64,000 nucleotides of DNA. Source: Clavaria fumosa (lineage: Eukaryota; Basidiomycota; Agaricomycetes; Agaricales; Clavariaceae). The notes below the pieces were generated by a model that saw nothing but the letters and a program-made list of their open reading frames with translations, searched no databases and had not been told where the DNA came from. The stretch is taken from contig OX637794.1 in NCBI GenBank assembly GCA_951802425.1, forward strand, positions 1,178,001-1,242,000, given 5' to 3'. Below, piece after piece: positions 19,701 to 31,100 of the stretch. The position numbers were made by a program, and so were the translations under genes. Position 1 is the first letter of the stretch, and every line of letters starts with the position of its first letter.

Positions 19701-21182
19701 GGGTGCAGGGGCTCGAGGGGATGGGGAACACTGTGGGGGGCAGCGGGTAAGGCTCAGCTGTGCCTTCTGCCAGTCGATATCCGGGTTATGCCGCTTGAGC
19801 CAGTCATGCCCAAGGATGACCTTGTGGGACTGGGTCTTTCCCAGCAGAAAGTGGATCCGCTCCTGGTGGTCACCAACTCTCACCAGCACCTCTATCCCAT
19901 ATCGGACCTTTCCATCCCTGTTCTGTGTCCCATCCACATTATACATGGTGATTGGGTTCAGCAGGAGAGATGGCTCCAGTCCCACTCCTTTCGCCCACTC
20001 CAAATCCATGAAGCAGTTGGTGCACCCTGAGTTGACAAGGGCCTTCATTGTGGTCCCTTTGCCAGTGCTGAAAGCCTCCAAGTGCACCTGGATGGCTAGC
20101 TCTTGTGGCACATGTTTCTGCACTTCTGGCCACACTCTGGTTAGGCGCTCTGCCAGTCTCACTTCCTCCTTCACCTCAGCCCCAATTCGGGTATGTCTCC
20201 ACTGCAAGATAGTATATCAGGGTATACTTGCAGCAGGCACAGGGACGGAAAGGGGGCTGGCACACTTCTTCTCCCCAGTGGGAGTCCTCCTCTCTCTCTC
20301 ACACAGCTCTATGCAGGCTCGGAGCTGTGCAATCTCTTTCTCATATCCCTCCGCCATTTGGGGGGCACATGGTGCTGCCCAGGTTTGGGCCCTTGGGACC
20401 TGCAGATGCATATCAGGCAGGGGGCAGAAACGGACAGCATGGCCAGTCTGGTGGCATCGGAAACAACATCTCTCATCAGCAGGGGCCCATCCTCGGGCCA
20501 TGGCCACATCTGGAGTACACAGCAGAGGGGTCACAAGAGGTCACGAAACGGTCACGGCAGGTCGCGGTAGGGTCGCGGTGGGTCGCAGTGTCCGTTCCGT
20601 GAGTATCCCATCCAGTCGCCTTTGCTGGGCATCAAGCCTCTCAGCCAGCACCTTCCATTCTCCATATGTCTCTGGCATCAGGGAGACACCATAGATTCTC
20701 TCCACCAACCTCCTACTCAGGTTCAACTCCAGCCAATGGACTAGGATTCCTGAGTCCTTCTCTGCACTCAACTTCACCCGTCGGGACAGCGTCTCGAATT
20801 TCGCGAAGAACTCTGGTGCTGTCATGGCACCCTGTTTCAGCCCTGCAATATCGGCAAGGGCGGTCGCACAGTCATTTGGGTCATCGAATGCGCGCTTCAT
20901 CTCCTCCACAAACTCTGCCCAGGTTCCGGCCTCGCCACTACCCAGGATCTCTTCCGCCTTCATATTCGCCCACTCTGCAGCGAATCCTTCTCCAGTAATT
21001 TTGCTCAGAGCAAAAAGGACCTTCACCAGGTCCACAGCATAGACAGTCGGGTTCGCCATAAACAGGAGGCGAAGGGATCGGAGGAATGTACGGAAGTTCC
21101 TTTTCTGCCCATCAAAGGGGGCAACAGATAGGTCAAGCCTCATAGGTTGGGCTACAGGCAGGGCGACATGGTCTGCCATCAC
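16752..21182 (-). pseudogene. gag-pol: Gypsy-2 gag-pol with four TGA stops
   Basis: Gag starts at 21182 (ATG) and reads through the QQRRLDG position intact, unlike Gypsy-1. Four in-frame TGA codons follow: 20541-20543 (VTVS-stop), 20217-20219 (ASIP-stop-YTIL), 17379-17381 (FFLDYG-stop-HPW) and 16845-16847 (NTWEP-stop-RNL). At three of them Gypsy-1 has an Arg codon (CGA at two); at the first it has CAA, which suggests an ancestral CGA mutated on the other strand. No frameshift is seen. Many Arg-to-Trp, Cys or Gln changes (for example LQRRHTR to LQWRHTR) fit CpG transitions. Domain order is as in Gypsy-1, including the NSG protease loop and YVDD. Confidence 0.9.
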
Positions 21183-21753
21183 AAGCCCTGGATGCTGTAA
21201 ATAAAGTTCCAGGCCTCGGGCACTCAGGATTTCTTCGATCTCTTAACAGTCCTGTCCTCTTAGGCTGCTCTTCTGTGTACTTATGTACCTATAGAACTCT
21301 TATTCTATGAAACTTTTGTTAACGTGGGGCCCAAATGGTGTCCCAGGTGGTCGCTCCACAACTCCTAATGAGTTGCCCGTGCGCCCTTCTGACAATGGTC
21401 ACAGAGCAAGGGCCCTGTCCACTGGACCAGGAAACTACAGAAAGACTATGTAGGGGCCTTTCCTTGCCCTGTACACTACACGATTCACTGGTACGTAGCT
21501 GTAAAACAAAGTTCCGGGCCTTGGGCACTCGGTATCACTTGGGGAGGGTCACAGTTGACTTCCTCCTGGTCTGGTCACGTGTATCTACACACAGTAAAAA
21601 TTTTGCGCGGTTCTGTTACACACCGCGGGCAGGGTAAAGGAGAAGAGGATGATAGGGGCTGAGCTGTGACAACGTGTCACAGTTTGAAATTAAGGGTCCA
21701 GGCTAGCCGGGTTAGGACACGGGGCTAGGGCGGACAGGCGGATCTTAGTATTA

Positions 21754-22044
21754 TATCAGACTGGGTCTCACACAACTTAAGCGTAAGGTCATGACGACAA
21801 TACTAAGATAAGGGGAAAAGAGTACAAAAAAGGAAAAGCGAAAGTACTTATAGCGAACGCTTCGGCACTTGCCGACTTTCCCACGCTCGGACCCTCGGAT
21901 CACGTGATGCGCCCAGGCCCCAGGTCATGTGATCTTACATGATTACATAATCCGACCCAGCCACAGGTCATGTGACCTTCCAATAACCCTCCCCAGTTTC
22001 TCCACAACTGCACTTTGGGATGGCTTACATAAGCGATCCTAACA
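21754..22044 (-). repeat. Gypsy-2 5' LTR
   Basis: 291 bp; preceded on the internal side by the same self-complementary primer site (GATCTTAGTATTA at 21741-21753 on the plus strand). Confidence 0.9.
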
Positions 22045-22378
22045 GATATCCTTAACTGGATTGAATCCAAGCAACCATAATAAATAGGATATCCATGACT
22101 GAAGAAAATCCAGGCCACCAAATTAAATGGAATATCCTTGATTGGATTGAATCAGGGATACCATATTAAATAGGATATCCTTGACAGGTTTGAATCATAG
22201 AATAGGATATCCTTAATTGGATTGAATCAAGACTACCACATTAAATAGGATATCCTTGACTGGTTTGAATTGAAGCCACCAAATTAAATAGGATATCCTT
22301 GGCTGGTTTGAATTGAAGCCACCAAATTAAATAGGATATCCTTATCTAGTTTGAATCCAAGCCAACAAATTAAATAGG
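22045..22378 (+). repeat. KDZ left-arm satellite between two Gypsy copies
   Basis: About eight degenerate 43-bp units with AAATAGGATATCCTT. It begins as the continuation of the terminal inverted repeat and ends at the Gypsy-3 insertion. Confidence 0.88.
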
Positions 22379-22669
22379 TGTTAGGATCGCTTATGTAAGC
22401 CATCCCAAAGTGCAGTTGTGGAGAAACTGGGGAGGGTTGTTGGAAGGTCACATGACCTGTGGCTGGGTCGGATTATGTAATCATGTAAGATCACATGACC
22501 TGGGGCCTGGGCGCATCACGTGATCCGAGGGTCCGAGCGTGGGAAAGTCGGCAAGTGCCGAAGCGTTCGCTATAAGTACTTTCGCTTTTCCTTTTTTGTA
22601 CTCTTTTCCCCTTATCTTAGTATTGTTGTCATGACCTTACGCTTAAGTTGTGTGAGACCCAGTCTGATA
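22379..22669 (+). repeat. Gypsy-3 5' LTR
   Basis: 291 bp, TGTTAGGATCG...CAGTCTGATA, followed by the primer site TAATACTAAGATCC at 22670. Confidence 0.92.
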
Positions 22670-23240
22670 TAATACTAAGATCCGCCTGTCCGCCCTAGCC
22701 CCGTGTCCTAACCCGGCTAGCCTGGACCCTTAATTTCAAACTGTGACACGTTGTCACAGCTCAGCCCCTATCATCCTCTTCTCCTTTACCCTGCCCGCGG
22801 TGTGTAACAGAACCGCGCAAAATTTTTACTGTGTGTAGATACACGTGACCAGACCAGGAGGAAGTCAACTGTGACCCTCCCCAAGTGATACCGAGTGCCC
22901 AAGGCCCGGAACTTTGTTTTACAGCTACGTACCAGTGAATCGTGTAGTGTACAGGGCAAGGAAAGGCCCCTACATAGTCTTTCTGTAGTTTCCTGGTCCA
23001 GTGGACAGGGCCCTTGCTCTGTGACCATTGTCAGAAGGGCGCACGGGCAACTCATTAGGAGTTGTGGAGCGACCACCTGGGACACCATTTGGGCCCCACG
23101 TTAACAAAAGTTTCATAGAATAAGAGTTCTATAGGTACATAAGTACACAGAAGAGCAGCCTAAGAGGACAGGACTGTTAAGAGATCGAAGAAATCCTGAG
23201 TGCCCAAGGCCTGGAACTTTATTTACAGCATCCAGGGCCT

Positions 23241-25437
23241 GTGATGGCAGACCATGTTGCCCTGCCTGTAGCCCAACCTATGAGGCTTGACCTATCTGTT
23301 GCCCCCTTTGATGGGCAGAAAAGGAACTTCCGTACGTTCCTCCGATCCCTTCGCCTCCTGTTTATGGCGAACCCGACTGTCTATGCTGTGGACCTGGTGA
23401 AGGTCCTTTTTGCTCTGAGCAAAATTACTGGAGAAGGATTTGCTGCGGAGTGGGCGAATATGAAGGCGGAAGAGATCCTGCGGAGTGGGTGAATATGAAG
23501 GCGGAAGAGATCCTGGGTAGTGGCGAGGCCGGAACCTGGGCAGAGTTTGTGGAGGAGATGAAGCGCGCATTCGATGACCCGAATGACTGTGTGACTGCCC
23601 TTGCCGATATTGCAGGGCTGAAACAGGGTGCCATGACAGCACCAGAGTTCTTCGCAAAATTCGAGATGCTGTTCTGACGGGCGAAGTTGAGTGCAGAGAA
23701 GGACTCAGGAATCCTAGTCCATTGGCTGGAGTTGAACCTGAGTAGGAGGTTGGTGGAGAGAATCTATGGTGTCTCCCCGATGCCAGAGACATATGGAGAA
23801 TGGAGGGTGCTGGCTGAGAGGCTTGATGCCCAGCAAAGGCGACTGGATGGGATACTCACAGAATGGACACCGCAACCCACCGCGACCCTACCGCGACCTG
23901 CCGTGACCGTTTCGTGACCTCTTGTGACCCCTCTGCTGTGTACTCCAGATGTGGCCATGGCCCGAGGATGGGCCCCTGCTGATGAGAGATGTTGTTTCCG
24001 ATGCCACCAGACTGGCCATGCTGTCCGTTTCTGCCCCCTGCCTGATATGCGTCTGCAGGTCCCAAGGGCCCAAACCCGGGCAGCACCATGTGCCCCCCAA
24101 ATGGCAGAGGGATATGAGAAAGAGATTGCATGGCTCCGAGCCTGCATAGAGCTGTGTGAGAGAGAGAGGAGGACTCCCACTGGGGAGAAGAAGTGTGCCA
24201 GCCCCCTTTCTGTCCCTGTGCCTGCTGCAAGTATACCCCAATATACTATCTTGCAGTGGAGACATACCCGAATTGGGGCTGAGGTGAAGGAGGAAGTGAG
24301 ACTGGCAGAGCACCTAACCAGAGTGCGGCCAGAAGTGCAGAAACATGTGCCACAAGAGCTAGCCATCCAGGTGCACTTGGAGGCTTTCAGCACTGGCAAA
24401 GGGACCACAATGAAGGCCCTTGTCAACTCAGGGTGCACCAACTGCTTCATGGATTTGGAGTGGGCGAAAGGAGTGGGACTGGAGCCATCTCTCCTGCTGA
24501 ACCCAATCACCATGTATAATGTGGATGGGACACAGAACAGGAATGGAAAGGTCCGGTATGGGATAGAGGTGCTGGTGAGAGTTGGTGACCACCAGGAGCG
24601 GATCCACTTTCTGCTGGGAAAGACCCAGTCCCACAAGGTCATCCTTGGGCATGACTGGCTCAAGCGGCATAACCCGGATATCGACTGGCAGAAGGCACAG
24701 CTGAGCCTTACCCGCTGCCCCCCACAGTGTTCCCCATCCCCTCGAGCCTCTGCACCCCTGAAAACGAGTACCCTCGCATCCACGAGTATTCTGGACACCG
24801 TTTTCCCAACTCTGGCCCTACCCCCGATTGGCCCAGCCGCTACCCTTTGGTGTTTAGTGAAGCGAAGTGGGATGAACTTCCCCGCTCCCGACCAGACTTC
24901 GATATTAAGATCAAGTTCAAAAAGGACCCTGAGCACCTCTCCTCCAAGCTGTATTCTTTGACACGGCAGGAGATGGTGGAGATGAACCGTTGGGTGGATG
25001 AGCAGCTTGCTTCTGGATGAATCTGGCCCTCAAAATCCCCATATGCCAGCCCCTTCTTCTTCAAACATGAGAAGGACAAACTGCGGCCAATCATCGACTA
25101 CTCGAGGCTGAATGCACACCTGATCAAGGACAAGTACCCCCTCCCCCACATCCGAGACACAGTGGATGTGCTTAAAGGAGCGTCAATCTACTCTAAGATT
25201 GATGCAAAGGGAGGTTTCCCATCTATGCAGGTCTGGCCCGAGCACCAGCACCGCTGCGCCTTCCTGACACCCCGTGGACTCTTCGAACCAGCTGTCATGT
25301 GGTTTGGACTGCAGAATGCCCCTGCTACCTTCCAACGCTTCATGAATCATGTGTTGAGGGAGGAGATTGCAGGAGGACATGTGAGGGCCTATGTGGATGA
25401 TGTCATTGTGTTTGCAGAGGACTTGGCTACACACCGG
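23241..25437 (+). pseudogene. gag-pol: Gypsy-3 gag-pol, 5' segment
   Basis: Gag begins at the ATG at 23241. A 35-bp tandem duplication at about 23442-23511 shifts the frame. TGA stops occur at 23675-23677 (EMLF-stop-RAK), 23915-23917 (VTVS-stop) and 25018-25020 (ASG-stop-IWP); intact relatives have Arg, except CAA at the second in Gypsy-1. One base is missing in the CACCCG run near 24800 relative to Gypsy-1, which shifts the frame before RT. The zinc knuckle, NSG protease loop and RT up to AYVDDVIVFAEDLATHR are readable. The segment ends where the long-LTR element is inserted, inside RT after the active site. Confidence 0.9.
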
Positions 25438-25439
25438 TG

Positions 25440-25679
25440 TCACACTAGAAGCAAGTTAGTGAACAGAAGAAGACAAATAGAAGACCACTTACTCATCTGA
25501 TGGACAGTGCACACAGGCAATGTCCTAGGTTTACTAGGATCCTCCCCATCTACCTTGATCTCCACAAGCTGAGTCCCATCAGCCATCCTCACTGTCTTGA
25601 CAACAGTTCCATATAGGATGCCTAAGTGCCCAAAGATCCAGACTCTGGTGCCATTGGGGAAGTGGGGAGGAGAGTCCAT
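25440..25679 (-). CDS. LTR-borne small ORF, antisense (79 aa)
   Basis: Minus-strand frame at the very start of the LTR, repeated identically in the other LTR (35631-35870). It contains GTRVWIFGHLGILYGTVVKT followed by an Asp/Glu-rich strand-like segment. I do not recognise it. Identity between LTRs says nothing about selection because the LTRs are young copies. It could be a shadow frame. Confidence 0.25.
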   Translation of the reverse strand: MDSPPHFPNGTRVWIFGHLGILYGTVVKTVRMADGTQLVEIKVDGEDPSKPRTLPVCTVHQMSKWSSICLLLFTNLLLV

Positions 25680-25976
25680 GAGTTTAGAATGTGGAGTTTA
25701 TTGTTAGAGAATAGCAGTGAAATGAGATGAGAGAAGAATGAGAGAGCGAGAAGCCGCACCTGCATTGTTCAGAGTGTCACGTGATGAGCACGTGACAACA
25801 ATGGACACACCTGCGCCACACCAAGGCCACACCCCCAGAACACATTTATTTTCCACCACCACCACTACCTTTTACCACCACCACTACACTCTATTCCTAC
25901 TCAGACCACTCAGAAACACTAGTATGTTCTTGATTCTACACTATTAGAGATTCTCTAATGTGTTATTCCAAGCAGA

Positions 25977-26291
25977 ATGTTCTTTTTCACTATTGTCAAT
26001 ATGGATCAGGCCTCCCTCCTTGGGCAGGACCTCCCCTCTCTCTCCTGGGGAATCACCATTCACCCCATTGACCCCATTGTCCCCTGGACAATGATAGGAG
26101 TGTGGCTAGATGGACAGGTTGTCCCAGTTATTTTTGGTCCAGTGGCTCATGTTGGACCAGATAGGATTTCATTTCATCTTTTTCATGACCACCCTCAGCT
26201 CCCCTCTCATGTCTTTATTATGAGAAGACCAGGGATGTATAACTTTACTGTCCCTGTCCTATGTTCTGAACTCTTTTACTATGACTTGTAA
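25977..26291 (+). CDS. LTR-borne small ORF, sense (104 aa)
   Basis: Plus-strand frame with an alternating hydrophobic pattern (SWGITIHPIDPIVPWTMIGV) and no known motif. An identical copy lies in the 3' LTR (36168-36482). It is upstream of the presumed LTR promoter (TATATAAG at about 27373), so it would not be on the genomic transcript unless another start exists. Confidence 0.25.
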   Translation: MFFFTIVNMDQASLLGQDLPSLSWGITIHPIDPIVPWTMIGVWLDGQVVPVIFGPVAHVGPDRISFHLFHDHPQLPSHVFIMRRPGMYNFTVPVLCSELFYYDL

Positions 26292-27311
26292 TTTCCTTCA
26301 CCTCCTTGATTTTTTTGTTCTATGGCAATAATGATGTTCTGATTCAGTTACAAGTCAAATGAGGGAAATGGAGTACCTCTACAGGCCTATGGAAGGTCTA
26401 TCATATTACATAAGCCTATGGAAGGCAAAGATCATGTTACATAAGCCTATGGAAGGCTAGTGAATGTAATGGAAGCCTATGGAAGGCAAAGATCATGTTA
26501 CATAAGCCTATGGAAGGCTAATGAATGTCATGGAAGCCTATGGAAGGCTGAAGAATGTTATGGAAGCCTATGGAAGGCTAAAAGAATGTTATGGGAGCCT
26601 ATGGAAGGCTAAAGAATGTTATGGAAGCCTATAGAACATCATTCAAAGACAGTCATGGAAGGTTAAAGAAAGTTATGGAAAGTCTTGGAACATTATGGAA
26701 CATTCTAGAATTTGAAGGAAGCTCATGGAATGTCATGGAAAGCTATGGAAAGCTATGGAAACTCAAAGAAAGTTATGGAAGTTTATGGAAGGTTCTAGAA
26801 GAACAGTAGAACATTGTAGAATGTTCTAGAATTTGATGGAAGTTCATGGAATGTCATGGAATGCCATGGAAACTCAAGGAAAGTCATGGAAGTTTATAGA
26901 AGGTTCTAGAAGGTCAAGGAAGGCTACTGGAAGCTTATGTAAACCTTATAGAATGTCAAGGAAGTCACATGGACATGTTATGGAACATCACTGGAATGTA
27001 ATGGACATTACTCAGCAGGATTATTTGTCATACATTACTCAGCAGGATGATTTGTCATTCCTTATTCAGCAGGATGATTTGTCATTCCTTATTCAGCAGG
27101 ATGATTTGTCATTTCTTACTCAGCAGAATGATTTGTCATTTGATTATTCATCTCTACTATAGCTTATTCAGCATTTATATTGTGATTACTCAGCTCATGT
27201 ATTCTGCTTACTAAGTCTCTTTTGTAGATTAGTAATCTTCTCATTACTAATGGTTTGATGACTCAGCTAGTTACTTTATTTAGTATAGTTTTCCCATGTG
27301 CTGACTAAGTC

Positions 27312-27380
27312 AGTCATGTGAAGGTCATGTGACAGTCATGTGAGAGTCATGTGAAAGTCATGTGATCACTAGTATATAAG
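27312..27380 (+). promoter_or_regulatory. LTR promoter: GTCATGTGA array and TATA box
   Basis: Five spaced copies of GTCATGTGA (27313-27364) stand directly before ACTAGTATATAAGGCC. The word contains a CATGTG E-box-like core. The 189-bp repeats follow at 27410, so they would fall in the transcribed leader. The 3' LTR has the same arrangement at 37503-37571. Confidence 0.65.
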
Positions 27381-28103
27381 GCCAGCTCACTGGTCATTTG
27401 CAATATATTCCATCTTAACCCTTAACCACCATCATCTCTGCCTAAGTCCAGTAGTTGTATAGGGTACTCAAAGTGCAGTGCTAATACAACTACCCAGTCA
27501 TCAATTGGTTGTATAGGATACTCAGGAGCAGTATTAATACAACTACCCAAGTCTGTTGAGTTGGATACTCAGTGCAGTATTAACCCAACACACATATTCC
27601 ATCTCAACCTTCAACCACCATCATCTCTGCATAAGTCCAGTAATTGTATAGGGTACTCTAAGTGCAGTACTAATACAACTACTCAGTCATCAATCAGTTG
27701 TATAGGATACTCAAGAGCAGTATTAATACAGCTACAGTCTTTTGAGTTGGATACTCAGTGAAGTATTAACTCAAGGCCCTACAGCCTCAATCATACATAC
27801 ACTCAAAGACTATAGGAGTCTATCCTAAGTCCTCATCACTACACTCACTCAAAGACTATAGGAGTTTATCCTTAGTCCTCATCACAACACATCCTCAAAG
27901 ACTATAGGAGTCTATCCATAGTCCTCATCTAACCCTAACAAAGAGAACAACAGGGGAAAATTTGAGCTAAAGACTGTTCCAAGGACCCCTGGAAGTTTGA
28001 GAAGAATACTTCTAATCAAATTTCAACCTGAGAATTGGCTGCCCCAGTGAGGCACAGTTAGGGCCTTTTCTATCAATCAAGCATTACTGACACACATCCC
28101 TTT

Positions 28104-31100
28104 ATGTCAAACAGCACAACCCCTTTTTCCTTTTCAACAAGTACATCACCACCTACTATGTCCAACACCAACATGCCCATTACACTCTCCATCCTTGACA
28201 TGCCCCTTCCTGGAACCAAGCAGGCCCCCAAGAAGTTCAAGGGTGACTACAGACACATCCATGAATTCATAGACCACTATGAGCATCTTCTCAATCGTTG
28301 TAATGTCACCAATGATGGTGACAGGTGTACAGCCATTCGCCAATACTGCTCTACTGCTGTCAAGGAGACAATAGAGGGCATGGCAGATTACTATGTTCCC
28401 AATTGGAGCAACCTCAAGACCAACCTCCTCAAGTTATATGACTCAGAGAGGAATGACCAGCGTTATACTGAAAGAGATTTGCTCTCATTTATCAGGATCT
28501 CCAGGGAGGAAGGTATCACATCTCTGTGCCTTTTTTGCAGTTTCCAGCGCAACTTCCATAGGATTGCTGGATGGCTAAAGGCCAAGCACAAGCTTACTGA
28601 AGAGCAGATGAATCACTTCTTCTGGAGAGGGCTCCCCAGGCATCTTCGTGATAAGGTGGAGCTCAGATTGACAATCAGAGATGTTGGAATTGATCTCACC
28701 AAGCCCTTCCCCATTGCTGAAGTAGTCACAGCTACTGAAGCACTCCTTCTGAGAAATCGCTTTGATGTTGATGACTCAGACAATGAGCAGGATGTGGACT
28801 GGCCTGAGGCTATCTCTAACTCTGACTCTGATTCTGACAATGAGGCAGATGATGAAGACACCCCTTATAGGACCAACAAGAAGAAGTACAAGAGGAAACA
28901 AGTTCAGGAGAAGACAAGTAATGGAGACAAGATGAAGAAGACCCAGAATAGAGAAGGAACAAAGCCTCCACCACAAGATGAGGTGGAGTCTCTCATCAAG
29001 CAATTAGGGCGCATGTCCCTCAGTGATCCAGACTATGGCCTGCTCTATTACAGAGCTATCACCAAAGACCCAAGACTAGAGAAGGTCATTCGTCCCCCTC
29101 TGCTGAATTATGCCCCTCCAAAGTCCAATCCAGCCACAGCCCTGATGCCACAGCACATGAATTCAACCTCTCAGACATTCCCAAGACCCCCTTTGAAGTG
29201 CTTTGGATGTGGAGAAGATGGTCATGGCATGAGTAACTGTCCTGTCCTCAGTGATCTCATGAAACAAGGTGTTATAATCAGGAATGCTGACAACAAGTAT
29301 GTCATGCATAATGGATCCAGGATTATCAGAGGCCCTGGAGAAACCTTGGTTCAAGCAGCTCAGAGGCAGAGACCAGTCTCATCCCAGACTACCAATTACA
29401 TAACCAACAGTCCTATTGAAGTGAACTCAAGCACTGGGTTGACTGTGCAAGCCTATACTGATGAAGACACTGATGAAGAAGATGTATATGCTGTGGAGAG
29501 AGTGCCAAAAGTAATCAAAGAACAGAGGAAAGAAAGATTTGCAGGAGTGTTTCCACCCCCACTCTCCCACACCAAGGCCAAATTCAAAGATGTAGACCAA
29601 CCCAGGACAGTCCCTCATCCAGTCCCAGTTAAAGTCAAGACAGAACCAGTTCCAGTCACTATCCCTATCCATCCTCAAGCACCTGCATTCAATCCTGATG
29701 ATGATGATGTCATTATGGAGGATGTTACCCAAGCCAAGTCCAAGCTACCTAGGAAACCCCCTGTCCCTCGTGTATCAAAGGTCTCTCAACATGTTGATCC
29801 CTTCACAGTGCTCAACAAGGCCTTGAATGCACAAATGACTTTGTCTGTTGGTGAAGTCATTGGAGTTTCTAAGGAAGTCGCAACTCTGATGCAGGATGTC
29901 ATTCGTTACAAGAGAGGACCACCCCCTACAAACAAGGAAGCAGCACCAGCAAATGTTGCACTTAGTTCTACTCCAAGCTACCTCACATACCCACATGGAG
30001 TCTTGATCAGGATCCAACTGGAATGTGATGGCAATCCTATTCAAGCCATCATTGACACTGGTTCAACCCTTAACATTGTCCACAAGAGGATTTATGAAAG
30101 AGATATTAGGAGACCCATCAATCGCAGCATCACCCCAATTATGAATGATGCAAATGGAGGAGGAAAAGCCATGCTGGGATTAGTGGAGAATGTCCCCTTG
30201 TCATGTGGAGCAGTTACCACTTGGGCAAACCTGTATGTTGCAGGGCATGTCCCATTTGATCTTCTTCTAGGCAGACCTTGGCAGCGTGCCAACTATGTTT
30301 CAATTGATGAGAGGCCAGATGGAACCTATGTGGTATTTCGAGATCCCAAGCAGCCAGGCATAGCTCATGAGCTCCTTGGAGTGCCAGACAACAAGGTGTA
30401 TCATGTGACAGACTCTGAGGCACCAATTCCTCATGATCCCACATTTTTCCAACCTGAAGACCAGACATTAATGGTATACAGTTCTATGGATCAACATGCA
30501 CCCCAGAACAAAAAGACAGCTGGTCCAGATGCTAATTATTCATGGCATGACCCTGATGACTTATGTGAGTCAAGGTCTTGTCATGGATCCTTCCTAGGAA
30601 AGCGTCCAAGGGCTACCTTTATTCATCAAGTCTTATTTGATGATGCATGGGATGAGAATGATCTTGTGGAGTATCATGTATGCTCTACCTGCAATCAGGC
30701 AAGCCAGAAGAGGTCCCAAGGAGGCAAGCTTGTCAAGAGATACAGGGTTGAGACTCTAGCCCCACCTCCATCTCTCAACCCACAACCCAATTCACAGTAT
30801 ACAACAAGTCAGCCACCACCCTACAATAATCCTGGAGCTAGACAGCACACTTCTTTCAAGATCACTAATTCCCAGAATCAAACCAACCATATGCCTATGA
30901 ATGCACCTCCAATGGCCCCATACATGCACACAGTTCCCCTTCCAGAGCAAGAAGCTCATACTTCTGTTATTATCACCAATTCCCAGACCCAAGCCAATCA
31001 TATGCCTATGAATGCTCCTATGGCTCCATATATGCATACAGTTCCTCTCCCTGAGCCAGGAGAGATAATTTCCAAGGACAACATGCCAACCAATCCAGCT

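Larger units (their letters stand above)
16450..22044 (-). mobile_element. Gypsy-2: chromovirus copy, minus orientation
   Basis: Same family as Gypsy-1. LTRs of 291 bp (16450-16740 and 21754-22044) flanked by GATAT (16445-16449, 22045-22049). The insertion is in the KDZ arm, inside an AATAGGATATCC word of the satellite. The full Gag-Pol frame is present but carries four TGA stops. Confidence 0.92.
25438..28032 (+). repeat. 5' LTR of the long-LTR element (2595 bp)
   Basis: Holds, in order: a CACGTG-containing stretch near 25789; a 104-codon plus frame (25977-26291); a degenerate tandem region of TATGGAAGGC units (26385-26970); five 27-bp CAGCAGGATGATTTGTCAT units (27005-27140); an array of GTCATGTGA words before TATATAAG (27312-27380); and two copies of a 189-bp unit (from 27410). 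The end boundary is uncertain by one base. Confidence 0.9.

Noticed and set aside
18906..20030. Long plus-strand frame of 374 codons in Gypsy-2 (and similar at 7688-8755 and 19648-20694)
   Set aside because: Antisense to Gag-Pol; the length follows from the GC-rich coding strand, and the translation has no motif.
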